A DNA stretch of 64,000 nt from Lactiplantibacillus garii (GTDB lineage: Bacteria; Bacillota; Bacilli; Lactobacillales; Lactobacillaceae): assembly GCF_003885105.1 (NCBI RefSeq), contig NZ_QWZQ01000012.1, forward strand, positions 1-64,000. The letters are read 5' to 3'. Below the pieces are notes generated by a model that ran no database searches, was not told the DNA's origin, and was given only the letters and a program-made list of their open reading frames with translations. The translations under genes and the position numbers were made by a program. Position 1 is the first letter of the stretch. Each line of letters starts with the position of its first letter. Shown piece after piece: positions 62,413 to 64,000 of the stretch.

Positions 62413-63208
62413 GTTACCGGACTGGTTACAACAGCCCGCTTCGGCGCACAGTCAAGCCAGTAAAACGAGCTTTTTACAGCGTAATCAGCGCCACCTGCGT
62501 AGTTTGCTGACCCGGTTAGCCCAACCCGCACCGGTCGTTAAAAATCAGCGGTGGCACCTCGCCCCGCAAATTAATTTAATTCGTTTATTACTTCTAGTTT
62601 TATTGATTGCACTAATCAATAACGTTACGTTACTGTGGTGTTTAGCCCTACTACTAGGTTTCCAGTTACTCCTATTACCACCCAGCCAACTCCGACGATT
62701 CGTGCGCAGCTGGCTGATTAGCTCATTCGTTGCCTTACTATTCGTGCTGCCAAGCTACTGGCTAACCGGTCCGGGGACGTTACTATTTTTCGGCTTAAAA
62801 ACTAGTCTGATGCTCGCTAACGCCCAGTACTACCGGTTGACGACACCGTTTCAAGACTTGCTAAGTGGACTCAAGGCGTTGCACTGTCCCGACGTCTTGA
62901 TCATGACTTTGGCAATTGCCATCACTTATCTCCGCATGCTCGGGCAACACTTGTTACTGACCATGGAAGCCTTAGAGTTACGGACAGTGGCCCCCACTAA
63001 GCACCCTTACCGCTTGATTGGTGCGATGTTTGGTAACCTGTACCTCAAAAGTTACGCATACGCCCTAGAGCTCTACGCGGCCATGGAAGCTCGCGGCTTT
63101 AACGGTCACTACGTTCGTACTAGTCCCACTAGGAACCACTGGCCCGATTACTTATCACTCGGTCCCGATATTTTGGTTTTGATATTATTTATTTTTTGGA
63201 GGAATTAA
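62390..63208 (+). CDS. larQ: LarQ, nickel ECF transporter EcfT component
   Basis: A 272-residue CbiQ/EcfT-type membrane protein. Hydrophobic segments span about 65-110 and 115-150, with a coupling helix around RMLGQHLLLTMEALELRT and AAMEARGF near the end. It links the larMN pore to the LarO ATPase. It overlaps larMN by 23 bases, with GAGG 8 bases before its ATG. Confidence 0.92.
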   Translation: MDPKQPTELPDWLQQPASAHSQASKTSFLQRNQRHLRSLLTRLAQPAPVVKNQRWHLAPQINLIRLLLLVLLIALINNVTLLWCLALLLGFQLLLLPPSQLRRFVRSWLISSFVALLFVLPSYWLTGPGTLLFFGLKTSLMLANAQYYRLTTPFQDLLSGLKALHCPDVLIMTLAIAITYLRMLGQHLLLTMEALELRTVAPTKHPYRLIGAMFGNLYLKSYAYALELYAAMEARGFNGHYVRTSPTRNHWPDYLSLGPDILVLILFIFWRN

Positions 63209-63209
63209 C

Positions 63210-63941
63210 GTGGTATTGATTAAATTAGCAAACCTTTGCTATGATTATCCTAATACGTGCGGTTTGGACCACCTCGACCTCACTATTAATACCGGTGAAT
63301 TTGTCTGTTTAATGGGGCCTAACGGTTCGGGTAAATCCACGTTGCTCCGAATTTTAAGTGGATTAGCAACGCCCAAAACTGGTGAATACTGGTTGCGTGA
63401 TCAAGCCATTACGGCGAATTACTTGTCCGACGCCCAGCGCCGTCAACGGTTACACCAAACGGTTGGGATGGTCTTTCAAAATACCGACGTCCAACTCTTC
63501 AATACCTCGGTTGCCGAAGAAATTGCTTTTGGCCCCCGTCAGCTTGGTTTAAATGACGCGGAAATTGCGCAACGGGTGACCGATTGTTTACACTTAACTG
63601 CTTGCGAAACACTCCGCGACCGGGTTCCTTACCAATTATCCGGCGGCGAGAAAAAACGGGTCGCCCTAGCGAGTGTGCTAGCCTTAAATCCTGAAATCTT
63701 GTTGCTAGACGAGCCACTCAATGGTTTAACCATCGCGGCTCAGCAACAAATGTTAACCCTTCTACAACGGCTAAATGCGGCTGGTAAAACAATTATTATG
63801 GCCAGTCATAATTTCCAACAAGTTCAAGCCGTTGGCCAACGTTTCATCATTTTTAACAGTCTCCACCAACTCGACGCTGACATGTCTCAGGCTGACCTTC
63901 AAAGTCAACCCGAGCGTCAAGCGCAATTGATGACTTTATAA
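63210..63941 (+). CDS. larO: LarO, nickel ECF transporter ATP-binding protein
   Basis: A 243-residue ABC ATPase. Walker A GPNGSGKST (about 36-44), Q-loop VFQNTDVQLF, signature LSGGEKKRVALA and Walker B ILLLDEP. It powers nickel uptake with larMN and larQ. GTG start with GGAGG 7 bases upstream, one base after the larQ stop region. Confidence 0.95.
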   Translation: MVLIKLANLCYDYPNTCGLDHLDLTINTGEFVCLMGPNGSGKSTLLRILSGLATPKTGEYWLRDQAITANYLSDAQRRQRLHQTVGMVFQNTDVQLFNTSVAEEIAFGPRQLGLNDAEIAQRVTDCLHLTACETLRDRVPYQLSGGEKKRVALASVLALNPEILLLDEPLNGLTIAAQQQMLTLLQRLNAAGKTIIMASHNFQQVQAVGQRFIIFNSLHQLDADMSQADLQSQPERQAQLMTL

Positions 63942-63956
63942 TAAGGAGTTGAGAAT

Positions 63957-64000
63957 ATGATCAATCCTAACAATGGTACGATTCATCGTGGCTGGAACCG
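63957..64000 (+). CDS. Start of a further gene, cut by the window end
   Basis: An ATG with AAGGAG 9 bases upstream opens a frame MINPNNGTIHRGWN that runs off the window, 15 bases after larO. Too short to identify; spacing suggests it belongs to the larR operon. Confidence 0.5.
   Translation, partial: MINPNNGTIHRGWN

Overview
The window is a piece of a Lactobacillaceae chromosome, probably the Lactiplantibacillus/Levilactobacillus side of the family. Evidence is the lactate racemase (lar) locus with residue numbering identical to the L. plantarum proteins, a type II-A CRISPR locus with a lactobacillus-type repeat, ECF transporters, an oleate hydratase, cre, CIRCE and CtsR control sites, and frequent GTG/TTG starts behind GGAGG-type ribosome binding sites. 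Three perfect parS sites (TGTTTCACGTGAAACA at 7107, 35134 and 49419) suggest the window lies near the replication origin. No rRNA, complete tRNA, insertion sequence or prophage was seen.

Layout. 1-7 kb: a PadR regulator with two DUF2812 membrane proteins, a HutC-type regulator facing a small unknown gene, and an ECF transporter operon behind a T-box leader whose specifier reads AUG (methionine). 7-20 kb: an unknown protein with a CxxC...GSEC motif, two secreted repeat proteins, oleate hydratase (with a cre site), a YczE-like membrane protein, nucleoside deoxyribosyltransferase, two aldo/keto reductases with a 42-residue small protein, an MFS exporter, a GH1 6-phospho-beta-glycosidase (with cre) and Hsp20 (CIRCE plus CtsR box). 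20-23.4 kb: a PspC-like protein, a P2-type cation ATPase behind a structured leader, and a cytoplasmic FMN-binding protein.

23.5-35 kb holds the most unusual part: thioesterase, AMP-forming acyl-CoA ligase (frameshifted in a G8 tract), EtfA, EtfB, acyl-CoA dehydrogenase, class III CoA transferase, second acyl-CoA dehydrogenase and an OFA-type MFS transporter in one operon, divergent from a LysR regulator and a GlcD-type 2-hydroxyacid dehydrogenase. There is no enoyl-CoA hydratase, hydroxyacyl-CoA dehydrogenase or thiolase, so this is not beta-oxidation. It resembles the cai/fix logic of activating an unsaturated acid as a CoA ester and reducing it with ETF electrons, possibly fed by 2-hydroxyacid oxidation.

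35-41.7 kb: an AT-richer type II-A CRISPR-Cas locus (cas9, cas1, cas2, csn2), with the tracrRNA on the opposite strand between cas9 and cas1 and a small, decayed array pressed against csn2. 41.7-55 kb: two alpha/beta hydrolases, an unknown protein, an amino-acid permease, a Nudix protein, a HIRAN-domain protein, a flavin fumarate-reductase-like protein, a C26 amidotransferase, a TPP-riboswitch-controlled thiamine salvage operon (thiM-thiD-thiE-cytX) and a quinone-oxidoreductase-like gene. 55-64 kb: the lactate racemase operon larA-B-C1-C2-D-E, divergent from larR and the nickel ECF transporter larMN-Q-O. larC1/larC2 are joined by a -1 slippery site, and the lar 3' region can fold into an elaborate structure.
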